Shown here one piece after another: positions 1-8,174 of a stretch of DNA of 44,251 nucleotides. Made by a program: the position numbers and the translations under genes. Where the stretch lies: assembly GCA_003221615.1 (NCBI GenBank), contig QHSQ01000011.1, forward strand, positions 1-44,251, in the 5' to 3' direction. The stretch is from Candidatus Rokuibacteriota bacterium (GTDB taxonomy: Bacteria > Methylomirabilota > Methylomirabilia > Rokubacteriales > CSP1-6). The notes beneath the pieces are model-generated. The model was not told the DNA's origin. It searched no databases and saw only the letters and a list, made by a program, of their open reading frames with translations. Within the stretch, counting starts at the first letter, position 1. The number at the start of each line of letters is the position of its first letter.

Positions 1-184
1 TGAGCCACGAGACGTCGCCCAGGAAGGTCGGATAGTTGAACTTGGTGGAGATGAACGCGCCGATGGTCGGGAAGAGCAGCAGCCAGCCAAGGCCGCAGGC
101 CAGCCACTTTCGGATCAGATCGGCGTCGATCAGCTCGTCGTTTCGCGACGAGGCTTCACGCAGGGCGGCTTCGGTCACAGTCAT
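1..184 (-). CDS. Haem-copper oxidase subunit I (cbb3-like), N-terminal fragment
   Basis: A minus-strand reading frame begins at the ATG at 184 and runs off the left edge after 61 codons. It starts MTVTEAALREASSRNDE, followed by a first hydrophobic segment (LACGLGWLLLFPTIGAFIS) and then KFNYPTFLGDVSWL. A basic residue pair before the first membrane helix and a 'PxFLxDxSWL' stretch just after it are what I recall from the start of cbb3-type cytochrome oxidase catalytic subunits. None of the haem or copper histidines lies in the visible part, so the call rests on the N-terminus only. It is transcribed away from the rest of the window. Another polytopic membrane protein remains possible. Confidence 0.55.
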   Translation of the reverse strand, partial: MTVTEAALREASSRNDELIDADLIRKWLACGLGWLLLFPTIGAFISTKFNYPTFLGDVSWL

Positions 185-237
185 GCAAGTCTCGAAGCGA
201 GGATAGCGCGCTCGCCCGGTTATCCGGATCGAATGGG

Positions 238-432
238 ATGCGGGTAGAATCGGCGCCAGCTTTTCCCAGGCGAGGTCACCGACTCCATGTCGACGCCACT
301 TCAGTCGACTGCCACGTGAGGCTCGGCGACGGCACGCGCGTCCGGATCCAGGTCGATCCCGGCCAGACGCCCGAGGTCGGGCAGCGCGTCGGGATCCGCT
401 TCGACAGCCGGCAGAGTAGCGTGTTCAGCTAG
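238..432 (+). pseudogene. Orphan TOBE-domain-like remnant of an ABC-transporter ATPase
   Basis: A 64-codon frame whose last 40 or so residues (VRLGDGTRVRIQVDPG, then VGQRVGIRFDSRQSSVF) resemble the C-terminal TOBE domain that closes sugar, spermidine and iron-type ABC ATPases. No Walker A, signature or Walker B motif precedes it, and the first 20 residues look like frame noise. It is most simply the tail of a deleted ATPase gene. A tiny free-standing TOBE protein is less likely because no ribosome-binding site precedes the ATG at 238. It lies between the oxidase start and the cupin gene, in 293 bp that otherwise hold nothing I recognise. Confidence 0.35.
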
Positions 433-477
433 AATCCATCCTGAGCGCCGGGCGAGGCGCATTTGAAGGAGACGGCC

Positions 478-1455
478 ATGGCGGTCCAGACGACGCGGAC
501 GGTCGAGGAGCTCGAGGCGTATTGCGCGCGGTTGAGGGCGGCGGGGCTCGACGCTCCCTGGTCCAGGCCGGGTCCGCTCATCCCGCCCAAGCCGACCGCC
601 ACTCAGGCGCGCCACTGGCGCTGGCGCGACATCGAGCCGCTCCTGTTCGAGAGCAGCGAGTACCTGAGCCCGCACCGTGGCGCTGAGCGCCGCGTGCTTC
701 GCCTGCACAATCCGGGAGTCCCGGAACGGACCGTCGCCCACAGCCTCGTGCTGGCGATCCAGTATCTGCTGCCGGGTGAGGTCGCGCCCGCTCATCGTCA
801 CTCGCCGACCGCGATCAGGTTCATGCTCCACGGCGAGGGCGCCTTCACGACCGTCGACGGCCAGAAGTGCGCCATGAAGTCCGGCGACCTGGTGCTGACG
901 CCGGGTATGGCATGGCACGACCACGGTAACGAGGGCGGGGCGCCCGTCTACTGGATGGACATCCTCGACTGGCAGATCGTCCGGTTCCTCGAGAACCTGA
1001 CCTTCGAGCCCTATCCCGACGAGCAGCAGCCGGCGCTCCGGAGCCCGGGGCGTGACATCTACTTCCCGTGGACGGAGGCGTACGCGGCTCTGCTCGAGCG
1101 CGCCGAGCACGCTCCTGATCCTTTCGACGACGTCCTGCTCGAGTACGTCGATCCTGCTACCGGCGGCTCACTTCGTCCTACGGTTGCATGCTACCTGCAG
1201 CTCCTGCGGCCGGGCATTCGCACGCGCGCCCACCGTGAGACGAGCTGCGCCGTGTACCGCGTGGTGCGCGGGCGGGGAACGACGACCGTCGACGATCAGA
1301 CCTTCGAGTGGGAGCCCGGCGACTTCTTCGTGATTCCGCCGCGGGCGCGACACGCCCACGCCAACCTGGGTACCGAGCCGGCCGTCCTGTTCACTGCGCA
1401 GGACGTGCCGCTGCTCAAGCTCCTTCGACTCTACCGCATGGAGCCCACCGACTGA
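478..1455 (+). CDS. Gentisate 1,2-dioxygenase-like bicupin protein
   Basis: A 325-residue protein with two cupin domains, the architecture of gentisate and 1-hydroxy-2-naphthoate dioxygenases, which use Fe(II) to cleave the ring between adjacent carboxyl and hydroxyl carbons. In the first cupin PAHRHSPT gives H106 and H108 and WHDHGN gives H147 and H149, which fits the metal ligands. The second cupin (residues about 225-315) has the typical YRVVRGRG...PGDFFVIPP core and a degenerate site. The ATG at 478 was chosen over the upstream TTG at 463 because AAGGAGA at 466-472 lies five bases before it. It heads a same-strand run with an amidohydrolase and a decarboxylase-like protein, consistent with aromatic-acid breakdown. 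The exact substrate cannot be read from sequence. Confidence 0.8.
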   Translation: MAVQTTRTVEELEAYCARLRAAGLDAPWSRPGPLIPPKPTATQARHWRWRDIEPLLFESSEYLSPHRGAERRVLRLHNPGVPERTVAHSLVLAIQYLLPGEVAPAHRHSPTAIRFMLHGEGAFTTVDGQKCAMKSGDLVLTPGMAWHDHGNEGGAPVYWMDILDWQIVRFLENLTFEPYPDEQQPALRSPGRDIYFPWTEAYAALLERAEHAPDPFDDVLLEYVDPATGGSLRPTVACYLQLLRPGIRTRAHRETSCAVYRVVRGRGTTTVDDQTFEWEPGDFFVIPPRARHAHANLGTEPAVLFTAQDVPLLKLLRLYRMEPTD

Positions 1456-1538
1456 ACCGGTAAGAGTGACGACGAGTTATCGTGGCTCAGCGGAGCAGCT
1501 CCTTGAGCCTGGCAACGGACGCCTGTGGAGGGACCCCT

Positions 1539-2765
1539 ATGGCACGCGCCGGATATCGCATCTTCGACGCCGACACCCACATCATCGAGGCCGCCGAACC
1601 GATCGAGGCTTATCTGTCGGCCGCCGACCGAGCCAAGCTCGACGCGCTCGGCCCGCTGGTCGGACGCGCCGCGGGCAAGGGCGGCATGTCGCGCTATCGC
1701 GTCGGCAAGCGTCCGGACCTCAACCGGATGCTCGGCTCTCGCGATCGCGTGCCGCCGGCCGACGCGGTCACGCGAGGCCTGAAAGACGGCGGGACGCCCT
1801 GGGACGTGCGCTGGCAGGGGCCGCCGTTTCCCGACGATCGCGTCAACTTCGACTCGCACGCGCGGGTCAAGGACATGGACATCGAGGGTGTGGACGTGAA
1901 CATGGTCCTTCCGTCGGGCGGGCTGGCGGCCTTTTCGGGCCTCGATGACGTCGCGGTCGAGCAGGCCATGTACCAGGCCTACCACCGCTTCCTCAAGGAC
2001 TACTGCGCCCCGTATTCGGACCGGCTCACGAGCGTGCTGCACGTCTCGGTCCGCGACGTCGCGGCATCGGTCGCCGAGATCAGGCGCTGCGGCAAGGAGA
2101 GATGGCCGGTCGGCATCTTCCCGGTCTGCCCGCCCGGGATGACGCTCGACGATCCCGACTGGGAGCCGATCTGGGCGGCGGCGCAGGAGCACGACCTGAC
2201 CGTCGTGATCCACTCCTTCACGATGTCGATCCCGTATCCGCCGGGCATGTGGGACAACTGGGACAACATGTTCCTGGTGCGCTCCGCGAGTCACGTGTGG
2301 AACGCCCAGCGCAACATGGCGGCGCTCATCGGATCGGGCGTGCTCGATCGCTTCCCGAGCCTGCGCCTGACCTCGCTCGAGTGCGGCCACGGCTGGCTCG
2401 CGTTCTGGGCCTCGCGCCTGGACGAGCAGGCCGAGATGAGCCAGCACGCGCTGCCGCGGCTCAAGAAGAAGCCGAGCGAGTACATCCGCGGGCCGCAGTA
2501 CTTCCAGAGCATCCAGCTGCACGAGGGCGAGCTGTCCCTGCGCCAGGCCATCGAGGCCATCGGCGAAGACACGCTGATGTTCGCGACGGACTATCCGCAC
2601 TCGGAGAGCTGGTTTCCCAAGTCGGTCGACGCGGTCCTCAAGTGGACGTCGATTCCCGAGGGCGCGCGGCGCAAGCTCCTCTGGGAGAACGCGGTGCGCT
2701 GCTACCGGCGCTACAGCGGCTACACGTCGGCGATTGTCGAGCCCGCGGCCACCGCGGCGCGGTGA
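1539..2765 (+). CDS. Amidohydrolase-2 family (ACMSD-like) metal-dependent hydrolase
   Basis: A 408-residue TIM-barrel protein of the amidohydrolase-2 (PF04909) type. It starts with FDADTHI, the beta-1 metal-binding motif (D12, H14). A mid-barrel HSF, LECGHGWLAFWASRLDE and FATDYPHSES near the C-terminus supply the remaining family landmarks, the last including the conserved aspartate. Relatives decarboxylate or hydrolyse ring-cleavage products and aromatic acids (ACMSD, gamma-resorcylate and 5-carboxyvanillate decarboxylases). The ATG at 1539 is preceded by GGAGGGA. The stop overlaps a possible GTG of the next gene, suggesting translational coupling with a 4,5-dihydroxyphthalate-decarboxylase-like protein. 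Substrate unknown. Confidence 0.8.
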   Translation: MARAGYRIFDADTHIIEAAEPIEAYLSAADRAKLDALGPLVGRAAGKGGMSRYRVGKRPDLNRMLGSRDRVPPADAVTRGLKDGGTPWDVRWQGPPFPDDRVNFDSHARVKDMDIEGVDVNMVLPSGGLAAFSGLDDVAVEQAMYQAYHRFLKDYCAPYSDRLTSVLHVSVRDVAASVAEIRRCGKERWPVGIFPVCPPGMTLDDPDWEPIWAAAQEHDLTVVIHSFTMSIPYPPGMWDNWDNMFLVRSASHVWNAQRNMAALIGSGVLDRFPSLRLTSLECGHGWLAFWASRLDEQAEMSQHALPRLKKKPSEYIRGPQYFQSIQLHEGELSLRQAIEAIGEDTLMFATDYPHSESWFPKSVDAVLKWTSIPEGARRKLLWENAVRCYRRYSGYTSAIVEPAATAAR

Positions 2766-2770
2766 CGGGG

Positions 2771-3736
2771 GTGGCCAGGCTCACCCTCACGCTCGCGTGC
2801 GGCGATTACGATCGCACCCGGGCGATCCGGACCGGCGAGGTCGAGCCCGACGGCGTCGCGCTGAACGTGATCACGCTGGCTCCGGAAGAGATGTTCTACC
2901 GGATGGCGCGGTTTCGCGAGTTCGACGTCTCGGAGCTCTCGCTGTCGACGTACACCGTGCTCAGGGGCCGCGGCGAGCCCCTCGTGGCCGTGCCGGTCTT
3001 TCCGTCATTCAGCTTCCGGCACTCGTCGATCTTCATCGGGGCCAACGCCGGGATCATCACGCCCAAGGATCTCGCCGGCAAGCGGGTCGGCGTGCCGAAG
3101 TACCACATGACCGCCGCGGTGTGGATCCGCGGGATGCTCGAAGACGAGTACGGCGTGGCACCGAAGGACATGCTCTGGTTCGAGGGCGGCGAGGGATCGC
3201 TCGTCAAGGAAGTGGATGTGACCCTCCCGCCGGACGTACGGCATCAGCTCGTGCCGGCCGGGCGGAACCTGGGTGAGATGGTGGCGGCGGGGGAGCTCGA
3301 CGCGTTCGTCGGGGCCCGCAGGCCGGCGACGTTCGGCACGCGCGTGCGTCGGCTCTTTCCCGACTTTCGCCGGGTCGAGCGCGAGTACTACGAGAAGACC
3401 GGCATCTTCCCGATCATGCACACGCTCGTGCTGAGGGAAGAGCTGGCGCGCCGGTATCCCTGGCTGCCGCGGAGTCTCTACGACGCCTTCGTCGAGGCCA
3501 AACGGCGGGCCTATGAGCGCCTGAGCTTCACGGCGGCCTTGCCGGTGAGCTTGCCCTGGCTCGTGGCTGAAGCCGAAGAAACGCGGGCCCTGATGGGAGA
3601 CGATCCGTTTCCCTACGGGGTCGCCCGCAATAGAAAGACGCTGGAGACTCTGGCGGGCTACACGTTCCGGCAGGCGCTCGCGCCGCGCCGCCTCGAGCTC
3701 GAGGAGATGTTCTGGGAGTCGACCCTGGCGATCTGA
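2771..3736 (+). CDS. 4,5-dihydroxyphthalate decarboxylase-like / periplasmic-binding-fold protein
   Basis: About 321 residues with a periplasmic-binding-protein fold (NMT1/PBP-like-2). Landmarks are LTLACGDYDRT at the start, the specificity stretch DVSELSLSTY, then PSFSFRHSSIF, DLAGKRVGVPKY and, near the end, LGEMVAAGELDAFVGARRP. This pattern is typical of proteins annotated as 4,5-dihydroxyphthalate decarboxylase, although biochemical support for that name is limited and many relatives are orphan solute-binding proteins. No signal peptide is visible, which favours a cytoplasmic enzyme. The start is either GTG 2771 or GTG 2762; the latter overlaps the upstream TGA. It closes the plus-strand aromatic-acid trio. 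Confidence 0.72.
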   Translation: MARLTLTLACGDYDRTRAIRTGEVEPDGVALNVITLAPEEMFYRMARFREFDVSELSLSTYTVLRGRGEPLVAVPVFPSFSFRHSSIFIGANAGIITPKDLAGKRVGVPKYHMTAAVWIRGMLEDEYGVAPKDMLWFEGGEGSLVKEVDVTLPPDVRHQLVPAGRNLGEMVAAGELDAFVGARRPATFGTRVRRLFPDFRRVEREYYEKTGIFPIMHTLVLREELARRYPWLPRSLYDAFVEAKRRAYERLSFTAALPVSLPWLVAEAEETRALMGDDPFPYGVARNRKTLETLAGYTFRQALAPRRLELEEMFWESTLAI

Positions 3737-3755
3737 GGCTTCCGAGCCGGACGTT

Positions 3756-4076
3756 TCAGGCGCGGTCGACCAGCACGAACACGCACCCGACGTCCGAGTG
3801 CACGTCCTGGTCGACGCTTCCGGCGCTGGCCACGCTGGCCCAGCCGGGCCCTAATCGCCGTCCCGCCTGGACGAGCTCGCCTTCGAGGATGAACACGAAC
3901 TCCGGCCGCTCGTGAGTGTGCAGCGGAAACCGTGCTCCCGGCTCGAAGCGGACGATCTGCATTTCCCAGCCGTCGGTGACCGCGATGTCCTTCACGTAGA
4001 CTCCCGCGGCGAAGCTCGAGGGCCTCCACGGCAGCTCGGTCGTGTTCACGCAGCTCACGGCGCCATGCTCGAGCAT
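3756..4076 (-). CDS. Small single-domain cupin
   Basis: A 106-residue protein consisting of one cupin barrel. FEPGARFPLHTHERPEFVFILEG carries the HxH...E metal-binding signature of cupin motif 1, and a weaker motif 2 follows near the C-terminus (SVDQDVHSDVGCVFVLV). Proteins of this size include ChrR-like sensors, quercetinase-like and detoxifying cupins. It starts eight bases after the stop of the desaturase gene, so the two are probably co-transcribed. Function unknown. Confidence 0.7.
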   Translation of the reverse strand: MLEHGAVSCVNTTELPWRPSSFAAGVYVKDIAVTDGWEMQIVRFEPGARFPLHTHERPEFVFILEGELVQAGRRLGPGWASVASAGSVDQDVHSDVGCVFVLVDRA

Positions 4077-4084
4077 GCCCGGCT

Positions 4085-4939
4085 CTAGAGCCCGACTTCT
4101 TTCAGCTCGAGGCCGGCGGGCAGCCGGCCGCCGGTGTTCGACGCCTTCACCAGGCCGAGTCTCTTCATCAGGCGCAGCGCCTGGAAGCCGAAGTCGTATT
4201 CCTCGGATGAGTGACTGAGTCGCAGGAACTGGGGATGGTGGTGATGGTTGTTCTGCAGGCAGGCGCTGAACGTGGCCGTCACCGGTAGCCAGTCGCTGAT
4301 GTTCATGGCGTTGTCGTCATCGTAATAGCGTCGGGCGCCGAACCGTCGGTCGTGGGTCCAGTAGTTCTGCATCATGTTCGTCCACAGACCGACGAGCCGT
4401 ACGCTGCACCATAGCGCGAGCGCGTACACCCAGTCCGACACGAGCCCCCAGACGAACGCGAAGCTGCTGAATTGCGCCGCGACCGCGAAGGCCGGGCTCG
4501 CCGCCACGCGCATGGGCCAGCTCTCGAGGATCGGGTCGCGGGCGAGATCGAACTGGCACCGATACGGGAACAGGCACAGGTAGAGCGTCTTCCAGAACCC
4601 GTCCGCGCCGAGCTTGTTCGGATCGCCGTCGCGATCGGCGAAGGCGTGGTGATGACGATGGCGGTTCACCCACGAGCGCGGGTTGACGTAGATCGCGACC
4701 GCGTTGCAGAGGAGCGTCGTCGATTTGACGAACCATCCCTTGAACTCGAGCGCCCGATGCGCGATGCCCATGTGCAGGATCTCCGGCAGATAGATGCCGA
4801 CCAGCACCCAGATGAACAGGAGGTACAGCCCACCGACCAGAAGGCCTCCGCTGGGACCCAAGTGCGACGGCGCGAGGAACGCCGAGACGAGCGCGTGCAG
4901 GATCACCAGCGTGTAGCCGACGACGTTGTAGATCCTCAT
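4085..4939 (-). CDS. Acyl-CoA/acyl-lipid desaturase (delta-9 type)
   Basis: A 284-residue membrane desaturase with all three histidine clusters of the di-iron family: HMGIAH (H56-H61, HX4H), HRHHH (H94-H98, HX2HH) and NNHHHHPQ near residue 235 (HX2HH). Hydrophobic segments flank the first two boxes, at about 5-22, 35-55 and 140-185. Such enzymes insert a cis double bond into saturated acyl chains using O2 and an electron donor, adjusting membrane fluidity. The layout matches short bacterial stearoyl-CoA-desaturase relatives. It is followed closely by a small cupin gene. Upstream, 4940-5110 is a 171-bp non-coding gap in which I see no clear promoter or structure. Confidence 0.85.
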   Translation of the reverse strand: MRIYNVVGYTLVILHALVSAFLAPSHLGPSGGLLVGGLYLLFIWVLVGIYLPEILHMGIAHRALEFKGWFVKSTTLLCNAVAIYVNPRSWVNRHRHHHAFADRDGDPNKLGADGFWKTLYLCLFPYRCQFDLARDPILESWPMRVAASPAFAVAAQFSSFAFVWGLVSDWVYALALWCSVRLVGLWTNMMQNYWTHDRRFGARRYYDDDNAMNISDWLPVTATFSACLQNNHHHHPQFLRLSHSSEEYDFGFQALRLMKRLGLVKASNTGGRLPAGLELKEVGL

Positions 4940-5110
4940 GGGAGTCTCTCAAAGGCGAATCTCGACATAGCTCCTCCGACTCACAATCATTCGTCCAGAT
5001 TCAGAGCGGGGCCCGGTGTATCTGGGCTCCGCACGACGTGACCACATCGATGATATGTAAGGACGGCGCTCTTAGGGAAGAGATAACGCGCGCCCGCCGG
5101 GGAGCCTCGG

Positions 5111-6175
5111 CTATATGTGAATCACGACCTTGAGGGCGTTGCCGATACGCTCCGTGTAGGTGTGGAACGCATCGTGGATCTGGTCGAGACGGAAGTGATG
5201 CGTGATGATCGGATCGGCCAGGATCTTGCCCTTGCTCATGAGCTCGAGCGAGCGCCCGCAGTTCATGCCGCCCTCTCCGCGCGCCGCGTAGATGCGCACG
5301 TTCGAGCGCACGGCCAGGTTCATGTCGACCTCGACCGGGCCTGCATACCAGGCGACCACACCGATGCGACCGCCGCGCTTGACGTTCTCGAGCGCTTCCT
5401 GCATCGAGCTGGGCCCACCGGCGCACTCGAGGACGCAGTCGGCGCCCCGCCCGCCCGTGATCTCGCGCACGCGCTCGCGGAGGTTCTCGGTGCGGATGTT
5501 GATCGTGTGGTCGGCGCCCAGTTGCTCACCGATCGCCAGCCGCGAGTCGCGGGTGCCGGTGAGGATGACCCGCGCCGCGCCGAGCGCCTTGCAGAGCTGC
5601 ACGGCGATGAGCCCGATGGGACCCGGGCCCTGCACCAGGACCGTCTCGCCCGCGACGTAGCCGCCCATCAGGTCGATCGCCCAGAGGGGCGAGGCCGCGG
5701 TGGTCACCATGCAGGCCTGCTCGAAGGAGAGGTTCTCCGGCAGTCGGTAGAGCGTGTTGATGTGATTCACCGCGAACTCGGCGAACCCGCCGTCGCAGGT
5801 GAGGCCCTTGGCGCGGTGGCCCTTGGAGACGTCGCCGTAGTTCAGGCAGGACGTGTACCAGCCCTTGATGCAGTTCTCGCAGCGGTCGCAGCCCTTGTGC
5901 ACCTCGACGGCGACCCGGTCGCCGATCCGGACCTCGTCGACGCCGGGACCGAGGGCGGCGACCGTCCCGGCGTATTCGTGGCCCATCACGAACCGACCGG
6001 CGGGCTGGCCCTGGAGCGTGCGATGCAGCACCTTCACGTCCGTCCCACAGATCGAGGCGACCTCGACCTTCAGCAGCACCTCGCCCGGACCCGGCTCGGG
6101 TCGCGGCCACGCCTCGACGCGCATCTGGTCGGCGTCGTGAAGGATCACGGCTTTCATGGTGGAAGACGTGGGCAT
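5111..6175 (-). CDS. Zinc-dependent medium-chain alcohol dehydrogenase (threonine/sorbitol DH-like)
   Basis: A 354-residue MDR enzyme. The catalytic zinc site shows in SICGTDVKVLH (Cys), GHEYAG (His, Glu). The structural zinc lobe has the four-cysteine pattern CDRCENCIKGWYTSC. The Rossmann motif is VQGPGPIGLIAVQL. These are features of the threonine/sorbitol dehydrogenase branch, NAD(P)-linked oxidation of secondary alcohols. The ATG at 6175 has GGAGGG upstream; a second ATG six codons in (MKAVILHD) aligns better with the family start. A 7-bp hairpin lies just upstream (arms 6186-6192 and 6199-6205), probably in the leader. Substrate unknown. The gene appears monocistronic, divergent from a solute-binding protein. 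Confidence 0.85.
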   Translation of the reverse strand: MPTSSTMKAVILHDADQMRVEAWPRPEPGPGEVLLKVEVASICGTDVKVLHRTLQGQPAGRFVMGHEYAGTVAALGPGVDEVRIGDRVAVEVHKGCDRCENCIKGWYTSCLNYGDVSKGHRAKGLTCDGGFAEFAVNHINTLYRLPENLSFEQACMVTTAASPLWAIDLMGGYVAGETVLVQGPGPIGLIAVQLCKALGAARVILTGTRDSRLAIGEQLGADHTINIRTENLRERVREITGGRGADCVLECAGGPSSMQEALENVKRGGRIGVVAWYAGPVEVDMNLAVRSNVRIYAARGEGGMNCGRSLELMSKGKILADPIITHHFRLDQIHDAFHTYTERIGNALKVVIHI

Positions 6176-6301
6176 AAGCTCCCTCCGCCCGCGGTCAGGC
6201 GGGCGCTAGCACGTTAGCATAGGGCCTTCGACGCGGAGGCCTTGCGCCGGCGTCCACGGTTCAGTAGCTTCACATTCCATGACAGCTGACGGGAGGATCG
6301 A

Positions 6302-7318
6302 GTGACTCGAGCACTCGTTGCAGGCTTCGTCGTGACGTGGCTCGTCGCACCGGTAGCCGCCCAGACCGCGACGTTCACGCCGGATCCGGTCGATCTCCCG
6401 GCCGCCAAGCGCGAGGCCGCCGTGACCTGGTACACCTCGACGCCCGTCAACACCGCGCAGAAGATCGCCAACATGTTCCAGGCCGAGGCCGGCATCAAGG
6501 TCGAGCTCTTTCGATCGGGCGGCTCGGCGGTGCTCCGGCGCTTCATGCAGGAGATCGACGCCCGGCGCGTGATCGCCGACGTGATGACGATCTCCGACCC
6601 GGCCGAGGTCCTCACCTTGATCAAGCGCGATCTCGTCGTCCCCTTCCGCCCGCGGCACTTCGACAGGATCCGGGACGAGGTGAAGGACCCGAAGGGCTAT
6701 CACGTCGCCCAGCGGGTGAATCTGGTCGGCTTCATCGCGCGCTCCGACAAGGGCGTGCCGCTGCCGCGGAACTGGACCGATCTGACCGATCCGAAATACA
6801 AGGGGCTGCTCGTGATGCCGGACCCGTCGTACACGGCGATCCAGCTCATGGTGATCGGGACGCTCTTGCGGAAGTACGGCTGGGGCTTCTACGAGAAGCT
6901 ACGGGCCAACCAGATCATGATCGTCCAGAGCCATCAGCAGGTGTCGGAGACGCTGACGCGCGGCGAGCGGCTGATCGCGGCCGAGGGCGCCGATCAGTTC
7001 GCGTGGCTCGATCGCAAGGCCGGCCACAAGATCGAGACGATCTGGCCGATCGACGGCGCCTTCGCCATCGGCGCGCCGACGGTGGTCATCAAGGGAGCGC
7101 CTCATCCCAACGCGGCCAAGGCGCTCGCCGAGTTCATGATCAGCGATGCCGTGCAGAAGCTCCTGCCGAGCGAGGGCATCTACGCCGGCCGTTCCGACGT
7201 CGAGCCGCCGCCGGGGAACCCGCCGCTGGCGCAGATCAAGCTCATGCCGGTCAACTACGAGCAGATCGAGAAGGACGCGAAGAGCCTCAAGACCCGGTTC
7301 AACGAGATCTATCAGTAA
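6302..7318 (+). CDS. Extracellular solute-binding protein, Fe(III)/family-1 type
   Basis: A 338-residue exported binding protein. The signal peptide is clear: a basic start, a hydrophobic core (LVAGFVVTWLVAPVAA) and a probable cleavage near residue 20. The mature part starts with EAAVTWYTSTPVNTAQKIANMF and contains NWTDLTDPKYKG, both typical of iron(III)/2-aminoethylphosphonate-type binding proteins. The GTG start at 6302 is preceded by GGGAGGA at 6291-6297. No permease or ATPase gene adjoins it, so it either serves a transporter elsewhere or is an orphan. The ligand cannot be deduced; iron is only the best-known one in the family. Confidence 0.8.
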   Translation: MTRALVAGFVVTWLVAPVAAQTATFTPDPVDLPAAKREAAVTWYTSTPVNTAQKIANMFQAEAGIKVELFRSGGSAVLRRFMQEIDARRVIADVMTISDPAEVLTLIKRDLVVPFRPRHFDRIRDEVKDPKGYHVAQRVNLVGFIARSDKGVPLPRNWTDLTDPKYKGLLVMPDPSYTAIQLMVIGTLLRKYGWGFYEKLRANQIMIVQSHQQVSETLTRGERLIAAEGADQFAWLDRKAGHKIETIWPIDGAFAIGAPTVVIKGAPHPNAAKALAEFMISDAVQKLLPSEGIYAGRSDVEPPPGNPPLAQIKLMPVNYEQIEKDAKSLKTRFNEIYQ

Positions 7319-7337
7319 TCCGGAGGCGCGCACGACC

Positions 7338-8093
7338 TCACGCGATCTTGATGATGCCCGGCTCCACCGGCTTGAAGCGCTCCGATACTTGAGGATCGTG
7401 GCCGGCGACGACCAGCTTGGCGGATCCGGCGAGCCGATCGATCGTGTCGAAGGCTGTCAGCATCTCCGGCAGGCTCGTGATGATCTGCACGGGCTGCCGG
7501 GTCTCGACGTTGTGATAGAAGTGCGAGGCATCCGACGTGAGCACCACGGGGCCGCGCCGGGTCTCGACGCTGACGATCTGCAGTCCGGCCGTGTGGCCGC
7601 CGACTCGGTGAACGCGGATACCCGGCCACACCTCGTGGTCACCCTCGACGATGCGGATCTTGTTGCCGTAGTTCAACGTCGTCAGGTGCGCGAGCGCCTC
7701 GACGTTGGCCGACCCGCGGAAGGCCGGCAGCCGCCCGAACGGCCCGGTCCAGAACGCGACTTCTTCACCCTGGATCCAGAACTCGGCGTTCGGGAATAGA
7801 CTGTGGCCGGCCCAGTGGTCGTAGTGGAGGTGCGTGATGAGCGAGATCGGGATGTCGCCAGGCTTGACCCCCGCGCGCTCGACCATCGCCGCGGGGCTCA
7901 CGTAGTTGCGGATGCCGCGGGCGCGCGCGTCGTCGTCGCGGAAGCCGGTGTCGACCAGGAGCGGCTGGGGCCCGCCGAGGATCAGCCACACGAAGTAGTC
8001 GAGCGTGAGCTTGTCGTGCGAGGACTCGCGATAGAAGAACTGGCACTTCGTCGTGTCTCGCTCCCCGTACTTGAGCGCAAAGACTTCGTACAT
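7338..8093 (-). CDS. N-acyl-homoserine-lactonase-like metallo-beta-lactamase-fold hydrolase
   Basis: A 251-residue MBL-fold protein. The zinc motif THLHYDHWAGH (HxHxDH) is intact; HTAG supplies the next histidine and SDASHFY the bridging aspartate. Size and arrangement match the AHL lactonase (AiiA/AttM-like) cluster, whose members open lactone rings, but many relatives act on other esters or lactones. No signal peptide, so cytoplasmic. AGGAGG lies about ten bases before the ATG. It ends only 19 bp from the convergent solute-binding-protein gene and is divergent from the UroD-like gene. Confidence 0.78.
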   Translation of the reverse strand: MYEVFALKYGERDTTKCQFFYRESSHDKLTLDYFVWLILGGPQPLLVDTGFRDDDARARGIRNYVSPAAMVERAGVKPGDIPISLITHLHYDHWAGHSLFPNAEFWIQGEEVAFWTGPFGRLPAFRGSANVEALAHLTTLNYGNKIRIVEGDHEVWPGIRVHRVGGHTAGLQIVSVETRRGPVVLTSDASHFYHNVETRQPVQIITSLPEMLTAFDTIDRLAGSAKLVVAGHDPQVSERFKPVEPGIIKIA

Positions 8094-8174
8094 GGCTGGT
8101 CGCCCTCCTGGCGGGCAACTGTACTATGATCGGCCGTGTGAATCCGGCCGTTTCGACGGGTGAGGAGTCTTGAC

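Noticed and set aside
2102..2761. Upstream extension of the decarboxylase-like frame to 544 codons
   Set aside because: It overlaps the amidohydrolase gene in a different frame and is arginine/alanine-rich noise.
8131..8150. CGGCCG pair upstream of the UroD-like gene as an operator
   Set aside because: Six-base GC palindromes are expected often by chance in DNA of this composition.
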